A DNA stretch of 64,000 bases from Phialophora verrucosa (Eukaryota > Ascomycota > Eurotiomycetes > Chaetothyriales > Herpotrichiellaceae). The DNA is taken from the NCBI GenBank assembly GCA_002099365.1, contig MSED01000015.1, positions 62,001 to 126,000 on the forward strand, given 5' to 3'. The notes under the pieces were generated by a model. The model was not told the DNA's origin. It saw only the letters and a list, made by a program, of their open reading frames with translations, and made no database searches. Position numbers and translations under genes: made by a program. The first letter of the stretch is position 1. Every line of letters starts with the position of its first letter. This document shows, piece after piece, positions 23,901-29,940 of this stretch.

Positions 23901-25548
23901 TGTCAATGCTCGCGATACAGGCAAGGCTGCTGTCCGCGACAGGGACATGACTGACATCTACGTATGTTTGCACGCGTCTACCCCGCTCGCACGCTCTCCA
24001 ATGCTAACAGCCTTGCAGGATGGCTATGGCTCCTATCCCGGCAGCCCCAGGTCGCCGACACGACCTCCGAGTGTACGGCGACGACAAAGCATGCAACAGA
24101 TAAAAGATCTCGAGGCCCGATTGGACCAACTGGCGAGCGAGAATCGCGCGTTGGTCGAGGCCAAGATTGTCGCCGAGCAACATCTGGAACATGCGCACTT
24201 CGAACAAAATCGCTCTGAGAACACGTCGGCTGCGTTCAATGCGCAGCTCCAAGCGCGTGACGCCGAAATTGCGCGGCTCAAACAAGAGGTGGCATCACTC
24301 GTCGCGACACACGAATCGTTGAAGAAAGAGCACGAGCAGAGCTTGTTCAACCTCCAGCAAGAACATCATCAAGTTCTGTCGCAATGGCAAGACTCTTCAA
24401 GAGAACTGGAAACACTGCGATCGAGGCACACGGAGCTATCCACCGGCATGGAGTCCATCGTCCGGCACGAGATCGACTCGGCCCTCGCAGAGAAGAATGC
24501 GGAAATCCAACGACTCCGCGGCGATCTGGAAGTCGCAAGGGAGAAGATCCGGGCGCTACAGTCGCAGATCCTCGAACGACCTGTAGACGACGTTGTGGTG
24601 TTTCACGATGAGGACTATTTCGAACAGACATGTCAGAAATTGTGTCAACAAGTGCAAGGCTGGGTGCTGCGGTTCTCCAAATTCAGCGACCTCAAGTTGT
24701 GTCGGACCACCAGCGAAGTCCGAGAGGAGAAGATTGTGGATAAATTTGACAACGCGATCTTGGACGGCTCGGACGTGGACGTGTACCTGGCGGATCGGGT
24801 CAAGCGGCGTGACGTCTTCATGTCGGTGGTGATGACTATGATCTGGGAATACGTGTTCACCCGATATCTTTTCGGCATGGATCGAGAACAACGACAGAAG
24901 CTGAAACAACTGGAGAAGAACCTGGGCGAAGTAGGCCCGGCCAGCGCCGTGCATCAGTGGAGGGCGCTTACACTTACCCTGCTTTCCAAGCGCGAGAGCT
25001 TCAAGGCTCAAAGAGAATCCGACACGGAAGCAGTCGCGATTGAGATCTTCTCGACCTTGTCGCGGTTCCTCCCTCCGCCACAAAATCTGGAGGAACAGAT
25101 AGTCGGTTCCCTGCGCAACGTCATGCGCACGGCAGTGGAGCTGTCTATCGAGATGCGCACCCAGCGAGCGGAGTACATTATGCTACCACCGTTGCAGCCG
25201 GAGTATGACACCAATGGTGATCTTGCACGGAAAGTATATTTCAATGCAAGCCTAATGAATGAACGGAGTGGAGAAACAACCAGCAACGACGAGCTCGAGC
25301 GCAACCAGGCCGTCGTGCGCATGGTGCTCTTCCCACTTGTGGTCAAGAAGGGCGATGACAACGGCGTTGGTGACGAAGAGATTGTCGTTTGTCCGGCACA
25401 GGTCTTGATTGCCAGGCCGGACAAGGCGAAGAAACCGAGAAGCTCGACGAGACATGTTAGTGGCGGGAGTGATGCGAAGAGCCTGAGGGCTATCAGCACC
25501 CACAGTCTTGCGATGAGCGGAATTGAAGGGAACGAGAACATGTTTTGA
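5956..25548 (+). CDS. LAH: Leashin (LAH)-like giant Woronin-body tether, 'involucrin repeat protein'
   Basis: A single 19.6 kb frame. I start at ATG 5956 (GCGCCATGG, near-ideal context). A 57-nt intron (23962-24018: GTATGT donor, GCTAAC branch, GCAG acceptor) is stop-free and in frame; removing it gives about 6,511 residues. Domains in order: a basic RS/DR-rich N terminus with two GLAAEYY motifs (residues ~167 and ~297) and a His/Gly/Tyr-rich low-complexity stretch; several Ala/Gly hydrophobic patches; a long Ser/Glu/Pro region; about 25 Lys-rich modules (residues ~2,400-5,550); a coiled coil (~6,030-6,190); and a globular C-terminal domain of ~320 residues. In Neurospora and Aspergillus oryzae, Leashin links Woronin bodies to the cortex or septal pore, the N terminus binding the Woronin body and the C terminus the septum, with a poorly conserved repetitive middle. 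The identification rests on this architecture. Confidence 0.85.
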   Translation: MGKSSSGRDRAGSEMSSRSDRRRSYDPDSSRRRSGADSMTSSSHRGSARRDEDGDDGATFTTTITEEPSEIGERRRNNSRREKEYDDTQRRSSKGDRGSKDDRRRGDVSGVTRQDSRRDSLRSGKSGRREKERGSARALGDHNAALPQNQFPGEFPDTYTQPYRPPGLAAEYYNDHGESVLFQPGVRPNQPSIVTNAEQAHLMEPMAEPNPPPEPSSVGQIGAAASFYGDTNYENDSGHQTTPSKPPRLSSGPSRPTKHSTYGASPRSSPGLQGNIVPSTQTSGAMGFATPAAAGVGLAAEYYAGGSGGGSASAYQTPNRPPPVSQPGFTPYSAPPGIGGSQHHSNAALYGGSAALAGAAAGAYMSSHTHEHHSHGQQQTPTHTSAYANGYGQSHGTHMHQAHRHKHKGLFGRFVDWWRDPEAIAQYEQYTEAIGVCKYCFDPMSTPADAPRKHGYRRRTPSGSRHGSTTRVDKAHRYSSDEERRRRTGKKVVLGGLAGYGVARVGEAVYKQRHDFDDTYSVKSGHPANQSRVSFHDEPQYERYGDVRLQRRDSDRKTNKVKTSSHEEKRRPRRSRSSSSTSSSHGISRGAAISAGAAVAGAAMGAAALDRKTRRRSRSRSRSPTSRRRYYSKRVSPMHSYVDLSTTNDAPGGLLGFFTSPSANTKKGKKPKGLFNFANDSSSSSDADLQFGAGTVRRKPSTSRLRTRHGRPERDHSAAAMMGMVAAGTALAAEVDRRHETGKGRHGTDRYAGRTDRHASEHKISMDNHETGGRDDEWYDTDGDADSDTSVDTALAYGGGISAAQSRESLDHDRRSTRPSHNFREGDQRRYHDEQAGHAPSISFPVSAARPTVAAPVAGAMSGWMAPVGPLPPMREVEPRPVSDPPSKSATPQMTRVSSTSVPLQQPQPMVSVAPFINEIGSQSVEPQRRPGRDARSDRRRPRRDSSPAKLPTQDPRSSVNFSLTDEQLENERRAKDRDDRRRVNSSDDDRWKSTDAAILTKQAEAPSQETRTRARRSSEAIRRSSDGDDRVAEIERELERLYEEHRQAEERKRKRDSGVKKVAEAAAIGTVAAVTAKALAERDSKAGSGDESTPKRKSSLKKSRERESSPQSETQQERIARMAAQRVRSTPSPVQHDDYSSFFVPAELKDHLKEHNDKAEHRDDMQATVVEIVPGAPKSRQAHPFDPFTYRHFGLDENDDPSLYPWPVPMLSLVEPTPPGSQTHSVRGDETPIIEPKTTEPLEEIGEPLERRESKVTWGDHDTYVYEVQTPEYERTDFAPDVEAREPKLADMPSPDEVLDKPGLSDEHTHTRPSIGRTWTLEETEAEKLEKEVPVIDDRPHISRAWTVDDEEADDVEHRVSESPTDDGAATSEPKARIIVAEPKSQGAPPPSIVAEPEELPRAPSPPRQAKEVRSPIFYQSAFAESASDVGVTGDFHTAVRPEAERSTTYSAERRMALNQDPDEDDMTESQARGTTPAPRMSKGEQPRRERASSFADTVQPSMSEQYSPELGSATTTPAPIPGTDSVFDHLINGKGGDEPSTSVLGLGASAVLVADQLAKTREQNDQPSKPKRSSTYNELISQRSRSGSKSTYQSDPEDWERSTDKLKRSKSSSKSDVGAKTSSKSKRRHELDEATLVPLPKLPDTDDLEGDMPSRRSSRHSQKDFDEESIISRRSKDEEKKSRRRRSRDADDHRDDDARSVASNDSKGKKKESGGFFSSIFSSNKSDVSTSSRKSSKSTKSESRADRDRDDRSESRRKRKSRDKADLDDSVSAVSEPTRKSRRSSDPQEAIPDRNEFSRDQSLDDGFVSAEEAAESPVKNVKDGESFLASRPEMPEPTVMNIPMGTDGVSGPISERDPLAQPDTVASTPVKAHVDAEDDGLELPLSPSTGREHTGFLPSEPVRALESEAASSRLDSSPVSPQYAESRRLSAIRTGDLPSSPITTSSPTAVPLQFRRPAMSPTNPRFSMSSPVAAPSSPLSTPRTRQGRPKSTEFRNSKEFRPLYLVERQNFAKTAATEPEEDLPSLPSSRTSSAHSSMEDLRATSKAREQSEYFVPSGMSAETFRERGRRHSYSYWHENGKRRESPDYLDSRSATPVPGEAQRARDQETKPRLKYEFHSPSELLQDPALLRDVPPVDDADAPQSPLPSVASTDFDQDYMSARSRSLSPTTRARSLSRGRRSTSTTRSTSASWHDALTTAAAGVLAGSALGIAAHEVLREPSDDGPPDEVATPRKLEFSREEFAAAGGRDSVDLQQDRTLPASMPVTEHQSFEQGAEPQLEAKPEVTIEEGRDTNAWKNVFAELHKRDRDLDPVSPNLPVVTDEKSAPGGSMEDALPEAPLLASPVAVPVQGVGEGGRSVPSELTEPTPQVEDSGLLAEDGFQQTARDVEEPAQESSSKSKKVKRDKKGKKKRTILTLDEDLTLTPEESVVPDKNVAELKDLPPHEVPASSHEPPVDPDRTVEAALEIPPTQVALEVPSLTTGDDGQKDVVGPHEQISISADRTSDPDAPAEIKPSMTPLEEAFEAALHTRGLADGATVLAAYQSFQPEIPDIGGTHLTTIQEEGELPSPAPEQEPTATDLDALVGRKPSKKEKRRQKKARQTLSGEWPDADKQDTDIDRSMAVTGADRISPEERVFAEPTPADERPNPFGDDFEIRPGEVDVQTTAVGGSEALLRSTDGTDSGQATPKKGKKDKKKKKRQSSIWEGDAATEQAGTVVQPESTKPGPEAILDNATATEQADVPGLEVAPEGDMFATPAESPQKESEDPWGLSSKLEQSKALEESLPSAFDDSPAAALEEPPALTAPISEVEESHNQVDSDIATRGIADVTEKERVSISEATKEDEVPQYQVDKKSFSGDVEAGGNALGATAAAALVAIDHPREISAPILEASESVVEVPEAEDDAEAAKTDGPGLVEAANDADTKNTTLISVPEVSDGQDEVIEQLGAETATIPSLNVHEVTLVPPPVDPEHAEESIAPPTSQDTSAEAPRGEHEPPSQQEEYSFPIVKKSKKDKKKKRTATTDGPQEVNPSREPPLAAEEITESEFPPTAEAERETDGPAPLAPTETQIPIGPTPDEVIALPQALTEDLPQQDDDLWSVPAGKSKDKKKKKKRQPTLAETDIASSAESAVVADSRAVDSNIALDVGPTGVPAVSVDPIAQTEAVAPLGEKPRQDEDLFPIPTKSKGKGKKRRSKLTFDQPDVPDSTGFEDTILADASPPAETGDFRADSESTPAKEVPAEMDDDFTSMKKSKKSKKEQKKQWAFTDDFDEPQRDAAAGQEGETAPTTAPGQIPEPGALAEGPVETTGYIQRPGKTTAQVVDEEIAQIPDSERITDSPAELVHDAAVTRDQTGSATDLELSFAQNVPLAEERQTKDIPEEEIASGRLIDKAPEVEAPAVEPPIDPAMSGISVAEPPAHDPVAVETAATVEPPTSEASVVLPPVHEQDVAETAAVEAPTVEVPLLEQVSVEKAAVEPPAVEAPAGLSPVHGEVAVETSIVEPLSVEAPVAQSPVNEAAALDVQVNDEPGVVTHDRSLGDEAFVDALSAVETPTVELTTVQAPVLKAPADEAAATDAFEADATALEVPSLPVGADGSQGDALFAVETPAADHTSAETQVPETLIDETSEVATNVLDPAAVDVPPVETPIVEAPVVETPASEGTAVKVGGVETLPDEEWDMPVKKSKKDKKKKRQSALSAEIPESETPTSGTPDRSDAPEPALEAVDELVSDGAVLPEGDNSKSDVDTRNDAQDVWAPTPKSKKDKKKKKRQSTLAAILDDPQFATDSTEEVAQESQSADAEAPTTLVETARERPKPPVEGETDLAAAVVPEPHAPDSEEVAQVITRDEEVFTTSKPKKDKKKSKKRQSTLVDDMFAAEPAADDAKATIEDSKPIVSETLGDIGTEADEPFIAAGDLVEAQKTSFPDDIALADASASQEVPEDEWAFTSAKSKKDKKKKKRQSALESPAIDSAQIEGNEMQSLTETVADSHLPNEAKPTELAVEAGEESRQAFTDGLDGSQAPTSQKRKEKKKGRKSKLDEVSTVAEEQAESESRDVEVREDPDLEPKVGTDEARAIASTGDGTISAVADQQPTSLAESKDTSAEHESAESASIAHPTGSAQTPEPPSTQPDEVEERREEPKLEAQAEKPLMGDAEEAPVPPESEAQLMRETAPPEVTAEQDLTVSGTRDPPPEDQTLDYFSLSKKKSKKDKKKKRQATLDEPQTSDAFETPMENATPAEPLQTPLKATEKLLAFDAPMETAGSSSIGTEDMVPHAAGERATSTKTKSKKGKKERQSLTEDQEPGEAAETSLEREDSFPLPAEGAEPVTEEDWSKPTRAKLKKGKKKQQSTFDDVFAEPTPATTQPEPSLEAGVNDDFAESRMPEETPQTEQEDWNVPKKTKKQKKKRQSTFDDTFAEADIIATEPEPVAASKAAESVMESSAGEAPQETTMEPAWADTISSQAQSEVDNYNFSNKKKKDKKKKRQSTFMDIVDDPAAVEEAAVTAIAPEIEEPHEPSQAVDMAGDFSNASQLEADGGQAPSKTTAIAQDSQPANESANDPDHEDEVLTKHATLDAHPPGDNLAQEGTTANEVPVPSSARADESSLQQLESVDEPAAEVQAFTVSDESRPELEPGQDSLKAPELADVSTAVGAVEYQPTRTPIEEPQAQNITIPDTPSIVEVGEPQINEESGPDVLMTTQDEQVDTPMIMETDEPRTEPFYLNTERELPEQQSEVLAPDASAIDVPALGNPAPDVEAPEIPASDNLPVVKTKKDKKKKRQSTWGEAGFGRQQTESGELESNLRAPPTESPAEMQIPAPDPVDIPSVGARTTGPSAEAEWAVPSKKSKKGKKNHMSTFDDSTLDLSQTETPAAVDEAGNAKPGDVPMLDAADEPTIQPQTTEPVMDEDWGASTKKSKKDKKKKRKTLLAEEESQPSTPLEETPLERSMVGEEQADVGVTTTLPQQLEATPAFEVPLESDKPAEAADLLSGEQHPESEALAAGDSNEVTLPKDQTLAGDEWATPTKKSKKDKKKKKQRLTLDDIDMDESQPATPAEPGAAEEAIEPPAEDVSARSREGPALEANVEHDGPECPDSGSGAPQPHMVETMEQAPEELTTQAEEPSMSLPAAESTAIISEEAPTISTDGYVQEADLETVPPGPAGEGERELLPPMDDPTPAETEWAPAKKPKKEKRKSKRQPTLEGSSEPQAPIPTPVEAPESVDVPQADVIADVQQLTNDISPGETRAEEEWGFSTKKPKKGKKGRALAIGGGFTTPGSETPRSSDQFESAVQTPLGRTASPEPMEDVRETETPAAQAEPNEGYFAPAPSKKKSKKDKKKKSLFTWSADDQPADDVSEQGTSTRALEPEPNEDTDHRMETNDEPVAAAAKDDLDTTESPNGHEAPKPMEDVEMTTVVPGPETIRDQSVLGDQHGVLMPDSHISVPNKPEPQVDEPQVDKPPREINAEPTQALAGVPDFEPKRSGDLQVPDENFAPATTQMDIHPETQAVDIAERLQTSGGIDAEPILQGNDPPTRDEQTPQRKKSKKAKKERRVFKFDGTENIAAPVVEHEEADVRGLDVMDTIAEESVEPSPAPTQKPQPREDVENLSDVSESTRERRRRRRTPPLWSGEEPEDLPRDRALTPPPEHDDIMDTALGVAAGLGFGDGEPEPTRETSPKPRSPARQASAGWSFARLAPGVAAESNRDSGVQFESPILATGQFPSTRDSGFIPSPASAHGEFSDSREESREMKLRPPRPQSPTSSTEDVSKPQTSRTRHEERATLETPRRKPSPVESTSKDRTSVLFNSSPALPSPLITTGIARSPEPSQSPLRRSPSIHGHHHSREELRQQKAKAAPHHEDSEQLASNLIDRSAAAPVNRSVFDTESHKRPFTPTKSALGAIREDSTETSGISHPPEQHGGKDDGHALGLVAAAGAAGIAAAALASRDSGAKSLGRSKSRTSSLRNLRGSSISPFDPANFASGSSSQGAVNARDTGKAAVRDRDMTDIYVCLHASTPLARSPMLTALQDGYGSYPGSPRSPTRPPSVRRRQSMQQIKDLEARLDQLASENRALVEAKIVAEQHLEHAHFEQNRSENTSAAFNAQLQARDAEIARLKQEVASLVATHESLKKEHEQSLFNLQQEHHQVLSQWQDSSRELETLRSRHTELSTGMESIVRHEIDSALAEKNAEIQRLRGDLEVAREKIRALQSQILERPVDDVVVFHDEDYFEQTCQKLCQQVQGWVLRFSKFSDLKLCRTTSEVREEKIVDKFDNAILDGSDVDVYLADRVKRRDVFMSVVMTMIWEYVFTRYLFGMDREQRQKLKQLEKNLGEVGPASAVHQWRALTLTLLSKRESFKAQRESDTEAVAIEIFSTLSRFLPPPQNLEEQIVGSLRNVMRTAVELSIEMRTQRAEYIMLPPLQPEYDTNGDLARKVYFNASLMNERSGETTSNDELERNQAVVRMVLFPLVVKKGDDNGVGDEEIVVCPAQVLIARPDKAKKPRSSTRHVSGGSDAKSLRAISTHSLAMSGIEGNENMF
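13144..22605 (+). repeat. About 25 Lys-rich protein repeat modules inside LAH
   Basis: The coding sequence repeats a module whose core is KKSKKDKKKKRQST followed by a short hydrophobic/acidic segment (F/L-D-D/E), usually preceded by an acidic stretch ending in W or F. I count 25 variants, with cores near 13144, 13720, 14023, 14980, 15265, 15508, 15703, 16996, 17224, 17512, 17797, 18025, 18559, 18805, 18959, 19141, 19372, 20260, 20476, 20683, 21016, 21496, 21703, 21925 and 22560. Linkers are Glu/Pro/Ala/Thr-rich and differ in length and sequence, so only the cores are maintained. The alternation of polycation and polyanion makes a long polyampholyte. Confidence 0.85.
16135..16950 (+). repeat. 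Val-Glu-Ala/Pro repeat tract within LAH
   Basis: Between two of the Lys-rich modules the protein runs through many copies of VEAP, VEPP, VETP and VETAAVE-type units (e.g. VEPPIDPA, VEAPTVEVP, VEPPAVEAPA, VETPIVEAPVVETP). The DNA repeats 'gttgaggctcc/gttgagcc' imperfectly. It interrupts the regular Lys-module spacing and gives the longest gap between neighbouring modules (~15.7 to 17.0 kb). Confidence 0.75.
23962..24018 (+). other. In-frame, stop-free 57-nt intron of LAH
   Basis: GTATGT donor after ...GACATCTAC, a GCTAAC branch sequence 11 nt before the acceptor, and TTGCAG at the end. The length is divisible by three and contains no stop, so an unspliced message would simply add 19 residues (beginning VCLHAST). 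It sits just upstream of the coiled-coil C-terminal module. Confidence 0.85.
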
Positions 25549-26142
25549 TGCACATAATACGGGTGCGGAGTTTGGCTTGATCTGCATGGCGAGGTTGGTA
25601 GCGTGGTAACTTTCGGCGGGCGTGATGATTTCGAAAATGCATTTTTTTCGAGGGTGGATCAAGACTCGAAGGGTTTTTATTGACGCCGACACGAATCTCT
25701 TAGATGCTTATTAGCTAGTTAGATATGTGTAGGAATACTCATTTCGTTACTCCGCTGTTACAATTGTCACGGACTGCCCCTCCCACCGTGCGCGCCCGTG
25801 GTGGCACGACCCTCTTTTTCTTGCGCGTCGAGACGGCCTGGTACTCGTCGCTGAGTGGGCGGTTGAGATGCGGAGTTCTGATGGTCGAAATCGTGGTCGG
25901 CGAGTCACAATTGCACCCACGTCATGGCAATTGCCCAGATCATCGACTTTGCCCCAACATCACTATCTCTCGATCTTCCTCTGTACGACTACCTTAGTCT
26001 ACCACACTTTGCTATCTCCTTGGCGGCACGAGCTATCCATGATTTGTCTCACAGCTTGATCCATGCTCCATCCATGTCCTGCTTGGAGCTGGTGTTCTGT
26101 GATCGGTCCTCGAGGCTGGCCTCACTCTCCTCTCACAGCTAA
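25549..26142. other. Intergenic region between LAH and the Mg transporter
   Basis: 594 bp between tandem genes. No supportable gene. It should include the LAH 3'UTR and the promoter of the CorA-type gene. An in-frame TAA lies immediately before ATG 26143, which fixes the upstream limit of that frame. Confidence 0.6.
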
Positions 26143-28799
26143 ATGCAGCCTCTTCCACCTCCCAAGCGAGGGCAGTCCTCCCAGCCGACCGGAGCACGCG
26201 ACCACACGCGACCAGCAATGGATCCTTCAGCCTCTTCTCAAACTGCGGCGACAGGCGAAGGCAGGTTCTCCACTGTTACCACTACAGCGGCAGATGGCAA
26301 AAGGAAAAGAAAACATCGTGCAGGGAAGAAACGCCGCAACCGTCGTCAGTCGTTCGCTGCTCCTTCAGAAACCTCGGCCATGGCCAGCGGTCGAGATGGC
26401 CCGACAGACGATCCCTTAATCGAGGAATCACAGCCTTCGCCTATTCGCCAGTCGATCTATCGAAGCAATACTCGGAATCTCAGCGACGAGAGCCTGGACA
26501 GCGAAGCTCTCCTGGACCATCGAGATCAGCCTACCTTACGTCCTCGCCGTGACAGCCGATTGAACCCCTTGTTCGCCGCATCTTATCGAAACAATCACTT
26601 CCCCAAACCCGAGACGGGGGCTCGAAACAGGCAAAGAGGTCAGCAGGGCACTTCGAGTCGTGACGGGTCGGATAATGACGATGCCAATGATAAGACACCT
26701 CTGCTAGCGGGCACACAACAGCAGAAGAGCCCCGAACAGCCGGGCTACGGACTTTTTAGGGTCAAGTCCAACACGTCTACGCTGTCGGTCGGATCCAAGC
26801 CACCACGAAGACAGAGGACAATCGGCACTCCCAGCCATTCGGTCCCCAAGTCTGATGCAAGCTACGATGTCAACAACCCTCCGTCGGTGCCCGGGAGCCC
26901 GAGGCTCGGCGCTCTCTATGAAGATGTCATGGTCGACGAGGTCAACTTCCTCAACCGTTCTCCCGACAGCCGAAGAAATGTCGCTGGTGGAAGCAAGGAC
27001 GTTTTGATTGACATTGATGGTGATCACGACGATGATCCCAACTCCGCCCCACCGAGTCCCCGCCTCAGACCCGGTGGTCTTCAACGACACCGTTCAACGA
27101 CCATGAACGCCGAGGCGGATGTATGCTTCCCAACTGAGGATGTTTCCGAAACAGGCGATGTTTTCGACAGGGCGCACGCCGAGGGCCAGTACGCAGGTGG
27201 CCAACGACGGAGACGTCGCGGACGAGAAGACTGGCCCAAATTATGGGTGCTCGACGAGTGGGCTCGAGAGGAAAGGGAAGCACGGGCTGCAGGCGAACGG
27301 CGAGCAAAGAAAATCAGCGAACCGGTCTTTGTCGAGGGCAGACTACGTCCTCGTAAGAGCGCCTGGCATCGTGTCGAAGAAGACAAGCAATATCGGTTCA
27401 CCTATTTCAACGAGGACTTCCATAGCACCATCCACGCCGAGACGATATCTGAGCTGGTGCAGCCCGACGGAGGTTTCCGCGAGCTGTTCATCCCGGACCC
27501 GCCTGAGATAGCCGATTCCAGCGAGAGCGAGGACGAGGATGTCCTAGACATGACCAGTGCCTTGCAAAGCCCAAAGTCCACGTCGGCGCTAGAGAAAACA
27601 TCTGGAATGCCCGGCCTGGCGGATTCGTTGAAACCAGTGACGAGTACAAAGAGTTCAGATAAGAGCAAGAACTCGGGGAGCGCCACACCACAAAATGGGC
27701 AACCATCGACCCAGGCGCCGAAGCCCAAGAAATATGGCCCGCGTCCGACATTCTGGCTAGACGTCTTGTGTCCCACCGAGACAGAGATGCGCGTCCTGGG
27801 CAAGGCATTCGGGATCCACGCACTCACAACAGAGGACGTCCTGATGCAAGAAGCGCGAGAAAAGGTGGAGTTGTTCCGCAACTACTACTTCATCAACTAT
27901 CGGACCTTTGAGCAGGATACGCACAGCGAGGACTACCTGGAGCCTATCAACATGTACGTCTGTGTGTTTGGGTACGGGATCATCACCTTCCACTTCTCCC
28001 CGATCCCGCACCCGGCAAACGTGCGGCGGCGCATTCGGCAGCTCTCGGACTATCTTCTTCTGAGCGCAGATTGGATCTCGTATGCCATCATCGATGATAT
28101 CACCGACGTCTACGGCCCTTTGATTACACATATCGAGCAAGAAGTCGACGCCATCGACGACCTCATTCTTCGAGCGTTTCAGCATACTGCCGCCCTGTCA
28201 GGCGAGTATGGCGAGAAAGGAATCAACGAGAAGAACACAGATGAAGGGGACCCAGGTGTGAGCGGAATCGACATGTTGATCAGAATAGGAGAATGTCGCA
28301 AGAAGGTCATGTCGATGTATCGCTTGTTAGGAAACAAGGCCGACGTCATCAAGGGCTTTGCCAAACGCTGCAACGAGCAGTGGGAAGTGGCGCCCAAGTC
28401 GGAGATTGGCTTGTACCTTGGCGATATTCAGGACCACATTTTGACCATGACGGGCAACCTGTCGCACTATGAGACGTTGCTGAGCAGGGCACACGGCAAT
28501 TACCTCGCTCAGGTCAGCATCCACATGAACGAGAGGCAGGAGAAGGTATGTGCACCCAAGTCGCTCCCGGGGCATGGAGCTAACTGATTTCCTAGACTGC
28601 CGACGTCCTCGGCAAACTGACTGTCCTGGGAACGATTGTCCTACCCATGAACATTGTGACCGGCATGTTTGGCGGCAATTTCAAAGTCCCTGGTCAGGAC
28701 GTGGACAACTTATGGTGGTTCTGGGGCACCACGGCTGGGTTGCTCGTATTTGGTGTCCTGTGCTTCTTGTGGTGCAAGAAGGTGTACAAGATCGTGTGA
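26143..28799 (+). CDS. CorA-type magnesium transporter (ALR/MNR2 family), GGN instead of GMN
   Basis: Two exons, 26143-28545 and 28596-28799, separated by a 50-nt intron (GTATGT donor, CTAACTGAT branch region, CCTAG acceptor); 868 residues. The ~500-residue N terminus is basic and Ser-rich, with KHRAGKKRRNRRQSF typical of fungal MNR2-like proteins. The cytoplasmic CorA domain follows (FWLDVLCPTETEMRVLGKAF, FHFSPIPHPANVRRRIRQL, SYAIIDDITDVYGPLI). Exon 2 encodes both transmembrane helices: LGKLTVLGTIVLPMNIVTGMF and NLWWFWGTTAGLLVFGVLCFLW. The pore-mouth loop reads MFGGNFKVPGQD, where CorA proteins nearly always have GMN. The protein ends in a basic KKVYKIV tail. Expected location is the plasma or vacuolar membrane; the substitution makes transport activity uncertain. 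Confidence 0.87.
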
Positions 28800-29940
28800 T
28801 TCGGTTCGATTGGATATGCGTGCAAGGGTGTGGACGCACTTTTCTTCGCTTTTGCGGAAGTAGGACCGCACACCAAGTCCACCGGGTCGGTAGTGGAAGG
28901 GTCAGCCTACATGGCATTGGACATACTGAACAGTGCCGACGGGGGTGTAGTATCATCAGTGCCGCCGTAAGCACATAGGGAAGGAGTAGTAAATTCGGGG
29001 ACGATGCGCCGGCAGTCGGACGAGTTGCCGTCCATGCAATCATCGATAAGTTGCATCTGTACCGGAGTATCTTTTCCACCTTTGCATCGGGGATTTGTGG
29101 CAGCCGAGGGAGTGCATGGCGTGGCATTCCGGGCGTTAGAATGCAGTATGTGGTGTGGAGAGACAAAAACGCAGATACTCCATGAATGCGGTCAGGTGCA
29201 TCCTGGCTAGGAATCAAGAAACTCCAAAGCATCCTTACAGCAATACATCTCGTCACGAAGATGATAGACCAGACGACGCAGTACATTTCTGGCATGGCCA
29301 AGGGAGCAATGAGTCCGGCATGGTATGTAATACTACGTTACTCAGGCCTGGGACATACATATTTTGTCACGTCGTGTCGTATGGTACGGAGTGCGGAATA
29401 TTGCAGGTCAAAACTCCATACATATACACACACCTCTAGAAGGGAAGTTTTGAGCCCGCTCGCTACAGTATGTGTCCTGCAAAACGAGTATCAGTGCTGT
29501 ATCTCAAATTTAACCGACATTGCAATAGGACAGGACAGTACAGCACAAATTTGCAAGGCTCACACGACAGATAGCAACAAGTGAGTGAGTGAGTGAGTGA
29601 GTTATCCAAAGTGTGGATTCTCATTCCGCGTGGGTCTGGTGTTCAGCCCGTGCCAGCTATGTCAGCTACATATGTCGGGCATCAAGGATAGGTACTGTGT
29701 AGGGATGTATGCATGCCCGTTCGTTTCCATGTCAAGCAACGTTGATGTCAAAAGGCAGGCTCGCTCTCTTTAAAAGCCCTAGAATCGCTCAATATCCGCC
29801 ACATACACCCACACGTCCATCGACATGGCTACGAAAGAATCGTGGTGCTCGTATCATTTCGTCCCAGCATGCATACCCACAGTCGGGGTGCAGAATATGA
29901 CAACTTCATACATACTCGTCCTCGTCGTGGAGATCGCTTT
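28800..29940. other. Convergent intergenic region with GTGA microsatellite
   Basis: 1.14 kb between two convergent genes. Short ORFs lack coding character and overlap in several frames. It should contain both 3'UTRs. A GTGA tetranucleotide repeat lies at 29581-29602. Confidence 0.6.
29581..29602 (+). repeat. (GTGA)n microsatellite
   Basis: Five perfect copies of GTGA plus a partial copy, in intergenic sequence between two convergent genes. Confidence 0.9.
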
